Of a stretch of DNA of 64,000 nt, positions 53,021 through 63,845 are shown piece after piece. The first letter of the stretch is position 1. Every line of letters begins with the position of its first letter. The translations under genes and the position numbers were made by a program. The notes under the pieces were generated by a model. The model did no database searches, was not told the origin of the DNA, and worked only from the letters and a program-made list of their open reading frames with translations. Origin of the DNA: Pseudorhodobacter antarcticus (GTDB taxonomy: Bacteria > Pseudomonadota > Alphaproteobacteria > Rhodobacterales > Rhodobacteraceae); NCBI GenBank assembly GCA_945862435.1, contig CAMAXX010000009.1:25174-89173 (forward strand), read 5' to 3'.

Positions 53021-54010
53021 TTATAGGGTGATTTCAACCGCTTTTTCATAAACCGTATCCATCATCGCCTGCGTGCCGCGCACAAATTCCAGCGTGGGGC
53101 CGTAAGGCGCGCCCGTGCGCACCGCATTGGAAAACGCCTCTACCTGCAGCACATACTGGTTCGCCGTGGGAAAGCGTTCGGTCAGCACCGAATTGCCCGC
53201 GCGGTGCAATTCGACGGCAGCAATGTCGTTGACATTGGCATTAAACGGCCCGCCGTCCAGACGGATCATCCCGCGATCGCCCTGAAACACCACGGTTTGG
53301 CGGTTATAAAGCCGCATCGAGGTCATCGAGCCATAGGTGAACCGCCCATGCGGGCCATCCATAATGCCGGACACTTGGGTAAAGCTGTCGATCCCGCCCT
53401 CGAAGATAATGCGCGCTGAAATATCAATTGGTTCCGAAGACGTGACAAACCGCGCCGAACCAAAGGTATAGACCCCAATATCGCGCAGGCTCCCGCCGCC
53501 CGAATCCTTGCGGTTGCGTATATTGCCCATGTCCAAAAGGTGGAACGAAAACGCCGCATCGACATGGCGCAGGGTGCCAATTTCGCCCGCCTCTAACCAT
53601 TGCTTTGCCCGCTGCCATTGGGGGTGATGCACAATCATATAGGCCTCGGCGGCAATTTTACCGCTGGCATCGCGCGCGGCGATAATCTGGTCAATTTCGC
53701 TGGCTCGCAGGGCAATGGGCTTTTCCGTCAGAACGTGCTTGCCTGCCGCCAGCGCCTTGAGCGACCATTCCACATGCATATGGTTCGGCAAGGGAATATA
53801 GACGACTTCGACCATAGGGTCGGCCAGCAGCGCCTCATAGGTCGCGTGAACCTTCAGCGCGGGGTTAAATGCGGCAAAGCCTGCGGCCTTATCGGGGCTG
53901 GATGTGGCCAGAGCATAAAACTCGGCCCCTTGTGCGGCGTGAATTGCAGGGGCCATATGGCCCAATGCAAAATTGCCTGCGCCCAGAATTCCCCAGCGAA
54001 CTGCACTCAT
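53021..54010 (-). CDS. Gfo/Idh/MocA-family oxidoreductase
   Basis: A 329-residue NAD(P)-dependent sugar oxidoreductase. The Rossmann fold RWGILGAGNFALGHMAPAI and the catalytic Lys in GKHVLTEKPIALRASE are visible. The ATG at 54010 has GGAGAG upstream; an earlier in-frame start adds eight residues. Such enzymes make or use nucleotide-activated or free sugars; the gene next to it suggests a surface glycan. Confidence 0.9.
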   Translation of the reverse strand: MSAVRWGILGAGNFALGHMAPAIHAAQGAEFYALATSSPDKAAGFAAFNPALKVHATYEALLADPMVEVVYIPLPNHMHVEWSLKALAAGKHVLTEKPIALRASEIDQIIAARDASGKIAAEAYMIVHHPQWQRAKQWLEAGEIGTLRHVDAAFSFHLLDMGNIRNRKDSGGGSLRDIGVYTFGSARFVTSSEPIDISARIIFEGGIDSFTQVSGIMDGPHGRFTYGSMTSMRLYNRQTVVFQGDRGMIRLDGGPFNANVNDIAAVELHRAGNSVLTERFPTANQYVLQVEAFSNAVRTGAPYGPTLEFVRGTQAMMDTVYEKAVEITL

Positions 54011-54074
54011 GTCATCTCTCCCTATTTCGGGCATGATAGCCGCTAGCCGCGCTGAAAGGAAAGCGCTTTTCTGC

Positions 54075-54833
54075 CTAAACGGGTTTCGCGCGGCGCGGGA
54101 TTTGGTTGATTAGTAATATCGCGATATAGGCCAAATCCAGCGCCACCAGCGTGATCCACGGGTAATTCCACAGCGCCGCCATCATCACAACAAAGCCCAG
54201 CACAATGAACGACACTGCTTCGGGGTAAACGCCAATCCGTTTGAACGATGGCGTGGGAAACCGCCCCACCATTAGGGCGCCCACGGCCGCCATCCACAGC
54301 GCAACGGCCCATGTGACCTCTGGTGGCAAGGTTAGATCAAAGGCTTTGACCATAAAGATAGGCAGCAAAACCAGCATGGCCCCTGCGGGGGATGGGACGC
54401 CCTGAAAGCTGCTTGAATCCGTGTCAGTCGCGCGCGCTCCGACATTAAAGCGGGCAAGGCGCAAAAGGCAGGCCACGGTATATACCAGCGCAGCAATCCA
54501 GCCTTCAGCGCGCATATCTTGCAGCGCCCATAAATACAAAACCAAAGCAGGGGCCACGCCAAAATTGACAAAATCGCACAGACTGTCCAGTTCCGCGCCA
54601 ATCTCGCTTTCACTTTTCAAAAGGCGGGCAATGCGGCCATCCAAACCGTCCATAATGGCGGCGGCAATAATCAGCCCCACGGCCATGCCATATAGCCCTT
54701 CAGTGGCAAAGCGCACCGCAGTTAGCCCTGCACACAAAGCGCCGACTGTCACGAAATTGGGCAAAAGCTGCCACAGATTCATCACGCGGCGCGGCGTTAT
54801 GCGGGGCGGGGTGGCCTTTGGCAAGATTGCCAT
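54075..54833 (-). CDS. pssA: CDP-diacylglycerol-serine O-phosphatidyltransferase
   Basis: Makes phosphatidylserine from CDP-diacylglycerol and serine in the inner membrane. Of the CDP-alcohol phosphatidyltransferase type (DGLDGRIARLLKSESEIGAE, then LDSLCDF), with about eight hydrophobic segments; 252 residues. It starts 3 bp after psd, whose enzyme uses its product, giving a two-step phosphatidylethanolamine operon. Confidence 0.95.
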   Translation of the reverse strand: MAILPKATPPRITPRRVMNLWQLLPNFVTVGALCAGLTAVRFATEGLYGMAVGLIIAAAIMDGLDGRIARLLKSESEIGAELDSLCDFVNFGVAPALVLYLWALQDMRAEGWIAALVYTVACLLRLARFNVGARATDTDSSSFQGVPSPAGAMLVLLPIFMVKAFDLTLPPEVTWAVALWMAAVGALMVGRFPTPSFKRIGVYPEAVSFIVLGFVVMMAALWNYPWITLVALDLAYIAILLINQIPRRAKPV

Positions 54834-54836
54834 GCT

Positions 54837-55529
54837 TTATTCCATATTGGCGCTGCGCGCCAGCGTCTCGCGGCCCAATTCGGCGATCACAGTCTCGCCT
54901 GCAATCATCGTTTGGCCAAGGCAGACAAGCGGCTCTACCCCTTCGGGCAGATAGACATCCAGCCGCGATCCAAAACGGATCAGGCCAAAACGTTCCCCTG
55001 TGCGCAGATTTTGCCCCTCGGTCACAAAAGGAACGATGCGGCGCGCAATCAGGCCAGCAATTTGCACAACGACCAGTTTGCGCCCGCCTTCAATGTCAAA
55101 CAGCATTGAATTGCGCTCATTATCCTCTGATGCTTTGTCCATCGACGCATTTAGAAATTTGCCCGGGCGATAGGCCATTTTCACCAGCTTGCCCGCAATT
55201 GGCGCGCGGTTCACATGGCAATTGAACACCGACATAAACACTGAAACCCGCAGAAGTGCCGCGTCCCCTGCCCCCAGTTCGGGCGGCGGCACGGCGCGTT
55301 GGATCAAAGAAATAACGCCGTCTGCAGGTGAAAGGATTAGGCCGCGCGCATCAGGAACGGAACGCTTTGGATCGCGAAAAAAGTAATATGTCCAAATTGT
55401 TAGGCCAAGACAGACCCAGCCCAGTAAATCCCAAATCATAAAGGCCAGCAGCGTTATACCCGCGGCGATGGCCACAAACTTGCGCCCTTCGGGGTGCATT
55501 GGCTTTATGAAAGTGTCCAGCATGTTCAT
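54837..55529 (-). CDS. psd: Phosphatidylserine decarboxylase proenzyme
   Basis: Decarboxylates phosphatidylserine to phosphatidylethanolamine. The proenzyme is cleaved at Gly187-Ser188 (RFGSRLD) to give the pyruvoyl group. Membrane segment near the N-terminus ([20 protein letters not shown]), core LSPADGVI and [14 protein letters not shown]. Four ATGs lie close together (55538, 55535, 55529, 55523). I chose 55529 ([15 protein letters not shown]) because AGG lies 9 nt upstream; 230 residues. Three tandem palindromes lie 44-116 bp upstream of this start. Confidence 0.93.
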   Translation of the reverse strand: MNMLDTFIKPMHPEGRKFVAIAAGITLLAFMIWDLLGWVCLGLTIWTYYFFRDPKRSVPDARGLILSPADGVISLIQRAVPPPELGAGDAALLRVSVFMSVFNCHVNRAPIAGKLVKMAYRPGKFLNASMDKASEDNERNSMLFDIEGGRKLVVVQIAGLIARRIVPFVTEGQNLRTGERFGLIRFGSRLDVYLPEGVEPLVCLGQTMIAGETVIAELGRETLARSANME

Positions 55530-55572
55530 GGGCATCATCCTATGGGCTAAGGTTTGCGCTGCATAGGTTGTT

Positions 55573-55645
55573 TTGCGCATATGCGCAACGGGGCGGTTTT
55601 TGCGCATCGGCGCAAGGGCGGGGCGGTTTTTGCGCATCCGCGCAA
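55573..55645. repeat. Three tandem palindromes upstream of psd
   Basis: TTGCGCATATGCGCAA (55573-55588, perfect), TTGCGCATCGGCGCAA (55600-55615) and TTGCGCATCCGCGCAA (55630-55645). They are 27 and 30 bp apart and separated by GGGGCGGTTT. They lie between rpoH and psd and could be operator sites or a terminator-like hairpin set. Confidence 0.8.
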
Positions 55646-55695
55646 GGGCGGGGCGGTTTTGGGCGGGCGCGCAACTGCGGCCCACCCACCTGCGT

Positions 55696-56592
55696 TTAGG
55701 CTGGAACAGCCATACCTTTGGCCTTGGCAAGTTCGCGCATCCGTTCTTGCAGCTTTTCAAAAGCGCGCACTTCGATTTGGCGGATACGCTCGCGCGAGAC
55801 GCCGTAGGCTTCGGACAACTCTTCCAGCGTAATCGGAGTTTCGGCAAGGCGGCGCTTGGCCAGCACATCGCGCTCGCGCTCGTTCAGCACTGACATGGCT
55901 TGGCCAAGCAGGGCATAGCGCGTGTCAAACTCGTCTTTGGCCTCGTAATCAGCGGCTTGGTCGCTGTCTTCGTCTTCCAGCCAATCTTGCCATTGGGTGC
56001 TGCTGCCCTCTTCGCTGCCGACAGTCACGTTCAGGCTGGCGTCCCCGCCCGAAAGGCGGCGGTTCATGTCGATGACTTCGGTTTCGGTCACGTTCAATTC
56101 AGTGGCAATACGCGACACGTTTTCGGGGCGCAAATCGCCCTCTTCCAACGCGCCCACCTTAGCCTTGGCCTTGCGCAGGTTGAAGAAAAGCTTTTTCTGC
56201 GCAGATGTCGTGCCCATTTTGACCAGCGACCAAGACCGCAGAATGTATTCCTGAATAGACGCGCGAATCCACCACATCGCATAGGTGGCAAGCCGAAAGC
56301 CCTTTTCGGGATCAAAACGTTTGACCGCCTGCATCAGACCCACATTCGCTTCGGAAATCACTTCGGATTGGGGCAGGCCATAGCCGCGATAACCCATCGC
56401 GATTTTGGCCGCGAGTCGCAGGTGCGACGTGACCATTTTATGGGCGGCCGCGCTGTCTTGATGGTCAACCCACCGCTTGGCCAGCATGTATTCTTGTTCT
56501 GGTTCCAACATCGGGAACTTGCGAATTTCTTGCATATACCGGTTCAGACCCTGTTCAGGACTTGGGGCTGGAAGGTTTTTATAGGTGCTCAT
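55696..56592 (-). CDS. rpoH: RNA polymerase sigma-32 factor
   Basis: Heat-shock sigma factor, 298 residues. Region 2 ([40 protein letters not shown]), the RpoH box QKKLFFNLR around residue 130-140, and region 4 ([40 protein letters not shown]). AGGAG precedes the ATG at 56592. Many alphaproteobacteria have two RpoH proteins; which this is cannot be told here. Confidence 0.95.
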   Translation of the reverse strand: MSTYKNLPAPSPEQGLNRYMQEIRKFPMLEPEQEYMLAKRWVDHQDSAAAHKMVTSHLRLAAKIAMGYRGYGLPQSEVISEANVGLMQAVKRFDPEKGFRLATYAMWWIRASIQEYILRSWSLVKMGTTSAQKKLFFNLRKAKAKVGALEEGDLRPENVSRIATELNVTETEVIDMNRRLSGGDASLNVTVGSEEGSSTQWQDWLEDEDSDQAADYEAKDEFDTRYALLGQAMSVLNERERDVLAKRRLAETPITLEELSEAYGVSRERIRQIEVRAFEKLQERMRELAKAKGMAVPA

Positions 56593-56699
56593 TTTGACGC
56601 TCCTGTTGATCGCGGTGCGCACTCGCCCCCGCTGATGCTAGCACCTAAGTATCACAACTTTGGCACGCAAGAGAGGGTCACAAAAATATGAACGGATGC

Positions 56700-57782
56700 T
56701 TAAGCGGTTGGCCGCTCACCTGCCGCGCCAGCGCGTAAAGCCTCAATCAGCATGGACAAATCGGCTGGCAAGGGGCTGGTAAACTCCATCCGCTTGCCAG
56801 TTTTGGGATGGTCAAATCCCAAAGACGCGGCATGCAGGGCTTGGCGCGGGAAAGTATTGGCGAGTTCAGCCGCCGCTGGATAGATTTTGGGCGAAAACTT
56901 GCGCGCGCCGCCATAGGTTTTATCGCCCAGCAATCCGTGGCCAGCATAGGACATATGGACGCGAATTTGGTGAGTGCGCCCCGTTTCTAACCAGCATTCT
57001 ATCAGCGCGGCGCTGGGGCCAAGCTCTTCGATCACGCGGGTTCGGGTAACCGCGTGGCGGCCATTATCCCACACCACGGCTTGGCGCTGACGGTCGTTCT
57101 TATGGCGCATCAACTGGGTTGCAATCTTCAAAATCCCCGCGCCTTCAAATGTCACCCCGCGCAGGCCGCGAATGCGCGGATCATAGGCAGACGGCGCGCC
57201 ATGCGCCACCGCCAGATAGCGCCGCGTCACCGAATGGTCGGCAAATTGCGCCGATAGCGCATGATGCGCGCGGTCGGTTTTTGCCACCACCAACAGCCCC
57301 GTCGTATCTTTATCAATGCGGTGCACAATGCCAGGGCGGCGCGCCCCGCCAATGCCCGCAAGCGTATCGCCGCAATGATGCAGCAGCGCATTCACCAGCG
57401 TGCCCGATGGCGAACCGGGTGCTGGATGCACCACCATACCAGCGGGCTTATCGATGACAATCAGCTCTTTATCTTCATACACGATGGACAGCGGGATATC
57501 TTCAGGCAAAGTGTCCAGATTTTCGGGCGCGGCAAGGCGCAGGGTAATCACATCGCCCGCCTGCACCCGCGCCTTGGCATCGATTACAGGCACGCCACCG
57601 CGCCAGACATCGCCCGCCTCGATCATTTTCATCAGGCGCGATCGTGATAGCGCCGCGCCCTCTGGCACAGCGGCGGCCAGTGCCTTATCAAGACGCGGGG
57701 CGGCATCGTTAAGGATGACAGTGATTTCGCCCGCCGCATCCGCGCCGTCATCTTCAAGTTCATCGTCAAAGGGGTTTGGCAT
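56700..57782 (-). CDS. rluD: Ribosomal large subunit pseudouridine synthase (RluD type)
   Basis: Makes pseudouridines in helix 69 of 23S rRNA. An S4 domain near the N-terminus (PRLDKALAAAVPEGAALSRS) and the catalytic Asp157 in IVHRIDKDTTGLLVVAK. The start at 57782 (MPNPFDDELEDDG, 360 residues) overlaps the start of a divergent gene: the two ATGs share CATG at 57780-57783. GGAG lies 8 nt upstream, inside the other gene. rpoH follows on the same strand. Confidence 0.93.
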   Translation of the reverse strand: MPNPFDDELEDDGADAAGEITVILNDAAPRLDKALAAAVPEGAALSRSRLMKMIEAGDVWRGGVPVIDAKARVQAGDVITLRLAAPENLDTLPEDIPLSIVYEDKELIVIDKPAGMVVHPAPGSPSGTLVNALLHHCGDTLAGIGGARRPGIVHRIDKDTTGLLVVAKTDRAHHALSAQFADHSVTRRYLAVAHGAPSAYDPRIRGLRGVTFEGAGILKIATQLMRHKNDRQRQAVVWDNGRHAVTRTRVIEELGPSAALIECWLETGRTHQIRVHMSYAGHGLLGDKTYGGARKFSPKIYPAAAELANTFPRQALHAASLGFDHPKTGKRMEFTSPLPADLSMLIEALRAGAAGERPTA

Positions 57783-58104
57783 GGCAGACACTCCGGCAAC
57801 TGAACAGGGCTTGCCCCCTTCTTTGCGCTTTCTAAAAGGCTTGGTGACCACCTTGACGATCACCATGATTTTGGGTGTCATAACGGTGGTTTGGCTGCTT
57901 GTCACCCGCATGCCTGATGGGCGGGCACAAATCCCCGCTTTGCCGCCCGATATAGTGCTGCCAGAGGGACAGCAAGCGCAGGCCGTAACATTTGGCCAAG
58001 GATGGAGCGCGGTTGTCACAACCTCGCAAAACTTACTGATTTACAATGATACCGGCGCGCTGGTGCAAAGCCTAGACTTGGGCGATTTGGCGGCCAAGAA
58101 TTGA
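57781..58104 (+). CDS. Small single-pass membrane protein (DUF6476-like)
   Basis: A 107-residue protein with one membrane segment (LVTTLTITMILGVITVVWLLV) and a periplasmic part with LPPDIVLPEGQQAQAVTFGQ and LIYNDTGALVQSL. I recall it as a conserved alphaproteobacterial family of unknown function. The ATG at 57781 has AAAGGGG upstream, inside the rluD coding sequence. Its start overlaps the rluD start in opposite orientation. Longer upstream frames are rluD antisense. Confidence 0.8.
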   Translation: MADTPATEQGLPPSLRFLKGLVTTLTITMILGVITVVWLLVTRMPDGRAQIPALPPDIVLPEGQQAQAVTFGQGWSAVVTTSQNLLIYNDTGALVQSLDLGDLAAKN

Positions 58105-58157
58105 CATGTGCGCGCCTGTATGAAACAGGCACTTCGTTAAAGGCAAAGGATAGGGCA

Positions 58158-58991
58158 ATGAAACGTGTGGCAATCATGACGACGGTGCGCAATGACACCC
58201 TGTTTTTGACACGCTGGATTGCCTATTACGGCGGCATTTTTGGGATGCAGAATCTGTTTGTCATTTTTGACGGGCAGGATCAGACCATCCCCGATACCGC
58301 GCGCGTGGTAAACACAATTAAGCTGCCAAACATCCCCCGTTCGGTGGTGATTGGCGAGCGGTTTCGCGCCAAAGCCTCATCAAATTTTGCAGCGGCCCTG
58401 TTTGCCAGCTATGACATTGTCATCGCGATGGACGTGGACGAATTTATCGTTGTTGATCCGAATTTGGGTGTGACCTTACACGAATATCTGTCCAGCAAAG
58501 ACCTGCCCTCGTCGGTTTCGGCGCTGGGGCTGGATGTGATCCAGCATGTTGACCGCGAGCGCGAGTTGGATTTGTTGCAGGGCTTTTTGGCGCAGCGACA
58601 CTATGCAATGGTTTCGGCCCGCTATACCAAACCCAATATCATCACAAAGCCGCTGCGTTGGGGCGCGGGCCATCACCGCATCAAGGGGCGCAATTTTCAC
58701 ATCGACCCGCATCTTTATATGTTCCATTTCGGGTCGGTCGATTTGGCCTTTTCGGCGGCGCGCAATGGCGACCGTGATGCCACGTCAGTGGGATGGACGG
58801 CTCATATCGCACGGCGCTATGCGCTGTTTGATCTGATGAAGAAATCCACTCCCATTGATGGCGATGGCTTTTTCGCAACCGCTCGCCGTCTGCTAACGTG
58901 GCGCCGCCCGATCTATGCGTGGAACAAACCGCAAATGATTAAAGGCGATCCTGTGGTGGAAATTCCCTCACGATTTTGGGATGCCGTTTAG
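58158..58991 (+). CDS. Glycosyltransferase family 2-like (PF13704 type), second copy
   Basis: A 277-residue protein of the same kind as the one at 23.7 kb: start MKRVAIMTTVRNDTLFLTRW and a metal-binding MDVDEFIVVD. The ATG at 58158 has AAAGGA upstream. Probably transfers a sugar to a surface glycan; acceptor unknown. It lies 53 bp after the small membrane protein on the same strand. Confidence 0.85.
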   Translation: MKRVAIMTTVRNDTLFLTRWIAYYGGIFGMQNLFVIFDGQDQTIPDTARVVNTIKLPNIPRSVVIGERFRAKASSNFAAALFASYDIVIAMDVDEFIVVDPNLGVTLHEYLSSKDLPSSVSALGLDVIQHVDRERELDLLQGFLAQRHYAMVSARYTKPNIITKPLRWGAGHHRIKGRNFHIDPHLYMFHFGSVDLAFSAARNGDRDATSVGWTAHIARRYALFDLMKKSTPIDGDGFFATARRLLTWRRPIYAWNKPQMIKGDPVVEIPSRFWDAV

Positions 58992-59103
58992 CCTTTAATT
59001 TCAGCACTGCTGCGTTTTTGCCAGATATCTTAACAAATAATTCAGCATGATATTGTAATCCTGCGGTATTGGCGCGACACACAGCTAAAATGAGAGCAGT
59101 GCA

Positions 59104-59571
59104 ATGACCCTGTTACCGCGCAACCTTTTGGGGATGGCAGTGCCACCTGTTGAACAGATCCGCCCGCAAATTGCGGCCCTGTGCTGGCGCAAAAAGCGTG
59201 GGCAGATTGAGGTATTGCTTATTACCAGCCGCGATACAGGGCGTTGGGTCTTGCCAAAAGGCTGGCCAATGGATGGGCGCACCGCCTATGAGGCCGCCGC
59301 AGTCGAAGCGTGGGAAGAGGCTGGGGTGCGCGGGGCGATTTCTGACCAAACCCTTGGCCGTTTTCAATATGATAAGCCGCACCCTTCCAAACCTACTCAG
59401 CGCTGCGAAGTGACCGTTTACCCACTGCGCGTGGCGCGGCTAGAACCGAAATTCCCCGAACACAAAGAACGCCGCCGCAAATGGTTTTCTGCGCGCAAGG
59501 CTGCCAAAGCCGTGCATGAACCAGAACTGGCCGAGTTGATTTTGAAGGCAAGCGCGGAACTTGGCGCGTAA
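59104..59571 (+). CDS. Nudix hydrolase
   Basis: A 155-residue hydrolase of nucleoside-diphosphate-linked compounds, of the diphosphoinositol polyphosphate/diadenosine group. The Nudix box is GWPMDGRTAYEAAAVEAWEE, where the usual Arg of REUxEE is Val. Start ATG at 59104; a second ATG ten codons later (MAVPPVEQ) is possible. Substrate unknown. Confidence 0.88.
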   Translation: MTLLPRNLLGMAVPPVEQIRPQIAALCWRKKRGQIEVLLITSRDTGRWVLPKGWPMDGRTAYEAAAVEAWEEAGVRGAISDQTLGRFQYDKPHPSKPTQRCEVTVYPLRVARLEPKFPEHKERRRKWFSARKAAKAVHEPELAELILKASAELGA

Positions 59572-59635
59572 GGCGGGGCTTGCGGCGCGGCCAAAAACGC
59601 CTACATTCATTTCTTTACGGTGTTAGGAATTTAGG

Positions 59636-60061
59636 ATGATTTGTTTCACCCTGCGCTGCGGCAGGGAACACAGTTTTGACAGTTGGTTCACCTCGTCACA
59701 GGCGTTTAAAGCTTTGGCGCAGGCGGGCCATTTGGCTTGCCCGATCTGCGGTGATGGTCATGTTAGCAAGGGGCTGATGGCCCCTGCTATTGCCAGCAAA
59801 GCAAGCGACGAAGCGCCCTCGCCCCTTGCCCAGCCCCAGTCCGATGTTGAACAGGCCATGGCGCAGATGCGCCAAATGATCGAAGCGAATTCCGATTACG
59901 TTGGAATGAATTTCGCGGCCGAAGCGCGTAAAATCCATCTGGGCGATGCGCCAACCCGCGCTATTTACGGCGAGGCAAAAGTGGACGAGGCGCGCGCCCT
60001 GCTAGAAGACGGCATTCCTGTCGCTCCCCTGCCCTTTATGCCCCGCGCCAAGGTGAATTAG
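59636..60061 (+). CDS. DUF1178 zinc-ribbon protein
   Basis: A 141-residue protein with the DUF1178 start (MICFTLRCGREHSFDSWF) and a second Cys pair in ACPICGDGHVSKGLMAP. The four Cys probably bind zinc. Function unknown. It overlaps the convergent FG-GAP gene by four bases. Confidence 0.88.
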   Translation: MICFTLRCGREHSFDSWFTSSQAFKALAQAGHLACPICGDGHVSKGLMAPAIASKASDEAPSPLAQPQSDVEQAMAQMRQMIEANSDYVGMNFAAEARKIHLGDAPTRAIYGEAKVDEARALLEDGIPVAPLPFMPRAKVN

Positions 60062-60740
60062 GGGGCAGCAGCACAGCGGGTGGCCCTGTCCCATGCGGCC
60101 AGTGAATATGGGCCAAGATCTTGTGGAATTCGGCCAATTTTCGCCGCACTGATACGCCGCCAATTGCCCGACATCAGCAAAACATCGCCAGCGCAGGCGC
60201 GCACAGCGCTGCGGATCGTCCCGTCTCCGATACGATGATTAGTCAGGCCTGACAGACGATCAACTTCGACCAGTTCCTTGCCCTGAAGACGCAAAAAGAC
60301 CAATTCTTGCGCCAAATGCGGGCGGTCGACATAGGCAATTTCAGCGCGGCCATCGCCATCAAAATCGCCAGCCCCTACCACGGCAAGCCAGCGGTGATGC
60401 GCGCCAATATGAGGCGTTGCGGCCAATTCGCGCAAATCAGGCAAGGACAAAACTACCAGCCGTGCGCCAAGGTCGGGGCGCGAATGCACAACCAACGCCT
60501 CTGGCAATCCATCGCCATTTACATCCGCCATGCGCGGCGCAGTATCTTCGATAAACCCAGTCTCGAATGCAAAACGACGGCCCTGAAATGTGATTTCACG
60601 CCATTCGGGCAGGCTGCCAAGGATCGCGTGGCCATAGCCCGTTGGCCCGCCAGTATCCGCATAGCATAGCCCATCCGTGCAGGATGTTTTGGCCGATGCC
60701 ACGCTGCCAATCAGCAGCAAAGCAAGGGCCAAGCCGCGCA

Positions 60741-60741
<1 letters not shown>
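60058..60741 (-). CDS. Secreted FG-GAP/VCBS-repeat protein
   Basis: A 227-residue exported protein: signal peptide (LALALLLIGSVASAK), then two calcium-binding beta-propeller-like repeats (MADVNGDGLPEALVV and GDFDGDGRAEIAYV). It may bind calcium in the periplasm. Its start overlaps the ferredoxin stop by one base (TAATG), so it is coupled to it. Confidence 0.85.
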
Positions 60742-61677
<936 letters not shown>

Positions 61678-61753
61678 CAGCGAAACGCTGGCAATCGCGC
61701 CATTTCTGCGCTAAAGACATCATACGCCCCCGCAGAGGGGATGATGGGCACAG

Positions 61754-62302
61754 ATGGGCAACAGATTTCTACAGCTTGCGCGACGACAGCCAGTGGCAAT
61801 TTTTGCTGCGCTGGTGCTGATGTCGTGCCAATCTGTCCCGCCTATTGGACTGGCACAAACCAGCACCCAGATCGTAGTTTTGCGCCTGAAGGCAGGAGAG
61901 GCACCGCCGCAAAGCCTTGGCAAATGTTGGGCGTCTGACACCAGCCCCGCCGTGATTGAAACAATTACAGAGCAGGTGCAAGTTCTGCCCGAACGGCGCG
62001 ATGGCGCGGGTAACATCACCCAGGCGGCCCAGTTTCAGACACGCACGGCGCAGCGCATGGTTTCAGATCGTGCGGTTGTGTGGTTTGCCTCGCCCTGCCC
62101 CGATGCAATTACTGTGGGCTTTGTGGCCAGCCTGCAACGCGCCCTAAAGGCACGCGGGCGGTTTTTCGCACCCGTCACGGGCGCGTGGGACGCAGAAACC
62201 CTAGCCGCCTTGCAAAAATTTCAACGCGAGCGTGGGCTAGATAGCCCCGTGATCTCGCTGGCAGCGGCGCAGGAATTAGGGCTGGTGGCCGCTGATCGAT
62301 AG
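61754..62302 (+). CDS. Peptidoglycan-binding lipoprotein
   Basis: A 182-residue protein with a lipobox (LVLMSC) after a short signal, and a C-terminal peptidoglycan-binding domain 1 (GFVASLQRALKARGRFFAPV; DAETLAALQKFQRERGLDSP). The middle part (about residues 35-110) has two Cys and no family I know. It probably anchors in the outer membrane and binds the wall. Confidence 0.82.
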   Translation: MGNRFLQLARRQPVAIFAALVLMSCQSVPPIGLAQTSTQIVVLRLKAGEAPPQSLGKCWASDTSPAVIETITEQVQVLPERRDGAGNITQAAQFQTRTAQRMVSDRAVVWFASPCPDAITVGFVASLQRALKARGRFFAPVTGAWDAETLAALQKFQRERGLDSPVISLAAAQELGLVAADR

Positions 62303-62303
62303 C

Positions 62304-62335
62304 AAAGGGCGGCAGGCTTTCCCACCGCCCCTTTT
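62304..62335. terminator. Bidirectional terminator
   Basis: AAAGGGCGG and CCGCCCCTTTT arms between the convergent lipoprotein and protease genes. Confidence 0.85.
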
Positions 62336-62351
62336 GGATTAAGTAGCGCCC

Positions 62352-63845
62352 TTATTCCAAAGACAGCGCGATAAAGCGCGGGTTCCCCTCGCGGCGAATA
62401 AGCAGCAAGATTGACTTGCGACCTTCGTCGCGGGCGGCGGTGACGCGGGCCTGAAAATCGGTAACTGTGGCCACTTTTTGCTGGCCCGCCTCAACTATCA
62501 CATCGCCTGCAGCCAGACCTTTTGCCCCCGCATCCGATGCCGCATCCACACCCATCACCACCAGACCCTCGCTGCCCACAGGCAAGTTCAGGCTTTTGGC
62601 AATGTCATCGGTCATCGGCTGCACAGTCAGGCCCAGCAGTTCCATTTCCTCTGGCTCGGCTGGAGTATCGCTGCCGTCCGCATTTGCGGGCTTTGCTTCG
62701 ACGGCTTCTGCCTCTTCGCGGCGTCCCAGCTTAACGGGGATCGTCATTTCATCACCGTCACGCAGCACCACCACGGGCACATCTTCGCCAATTGGACTGT
62801 CTGCCACAGTGCGGGTTAAATCGCGCACATCGGTGATGTCCTGCCCGTTAAAAGTGGTGATCACATCGCCCGCAAGCAGCCCTGCATCCAAGGCTGGCCC
62901 CGCCGGCACATCGGTGATGAGTGCGCCCGCGCTAACCGAAAGCCCCATCGCTTCGGCCACATCCGGGGTGACGTCTTGAATTTTCACGCCCAGCCAACCG
63001 CGCCGCGTTTCGCCAAATTCGCGCAACTGATCTACGACTGTGGTCACCACGTTAGAGGCCATCGAAAAGCCAATACCAATCGAGCCACCCGAAGGCGACA
63101 AAATAGCCGTATTCACGCCAATCACATCACCATCAAGGTTGAACAAGGGGCCGCCAGAGTTGCCTTTGTTGATCGCGGCATCGGTTTGCAAAAAGTCGTC
63201 ATAAGTGCCCGACAGCTCGCGCCCGCGCGCCGACACAATCCCTGCCGAAACGGAAAAGCCCTGCCCCAGCGGGTTGCCCATGGCCATAACCCAATCGCCC
63301 ACGCGCATATCGTCGCTGTTGCCAAAGGCCACAAAGGGCAAATCGGCAGCCTCTACTTTCAGAACTGCGATATCGGTTTTGGGATCAGTGCCGACCAGCT
63401 TGGCCGCAAGCTGTTTGCCATCGAAAAACTCGATATTGATTTCATCCGCGCCTTCGATGACGTGATTATTTGTCACAATAAAGCCGTCGTCAGAAATGAC
63501 AAACCCCGATCCCAACGCTTCCGAGCGCTGCTGGCGATCATCGCCGCCTTGGCCATTACGATCCATAAAATCTTTGAAGAAATCTTCAAAGGGCGATCCT
63601 TCTGGAACCATGGGCGCATCGCTGGTTGGGGTCGCAACAAGGGACGAAGTGGTGATGTTTACCACCGATGGGCTGACCTTTTCGGCAAGATCAGCAAAAC
63701 TGTCAGGCGCGCCCAAGGCAAGGGCGGCTGTGGCAGGCAATACCGATGCGGCAAGGCCAAGTGCAAGGGCTGCTGCGCGGCTGGCAGACAGCGCTTTGGC
63801 AAGGCCGCGAGAGGGTGCAAAATAGGGAAGGGAAAGGGTGCGCAC
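62352..63845 (-). CDS. Do/DegP-type periplasmic serine protease
   Basis: A 497-residue HtrA protease. Signal peptide (AAALALGLAASVLPATAALA), catalytic triad His128 (TNNHVIEG), Asp158 (KTDIAVLKV), Ser230 (NKGNSGGPL), then two PDZ domains. The start is GTG at 63845 with AGGAGG upstream. It degrades misfolded envelope proteins. It could be named degP, degQ or mucD; the family does not settle this. Confidence 0.94.
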   Translation of the reverse strand: MRTLSLPYFAPSRGLAKALSASRAAALALGLAASVLPATAALALGAPDSFADLAEKVSPSVVNITTSSLVATPTSDAPMVPEGSPFEDFFKDFMDRNGQGGDDRQQRSEALGSGFVISDDGFIVTNNHVIEGADEINIEFFDGKQLAAKLVGTDPKTDIAVLKVEAADLPFVAFGNSDDMRVGDWVMAMGNPLGQGFSVSAGIVSARGRELSGTYDDFLQTDAAINKGNSGGPLFNLDGDVIGVNTAILSPSGGSIGIGFSMASNVVTTVVDQLREFGETRRGWLGVKIQDVTPDVAEAMGLSVSAGALITDVPAGPALDAGLLAGDVITTFNGQDITDVRDLTRTVADSPIGEDVPVVVLRDGDEMTIPVKLGRREEAEAVEAKPANADGSDTPAEPEEMELLGLTVQPMTDDIAKSLNLPVGSEGLVVMGVDAASDAGAKGLAAGDVIVEAGQQKVATVTDFQARVTAARDEGRKSILLLIRREGNPRFIALSLE

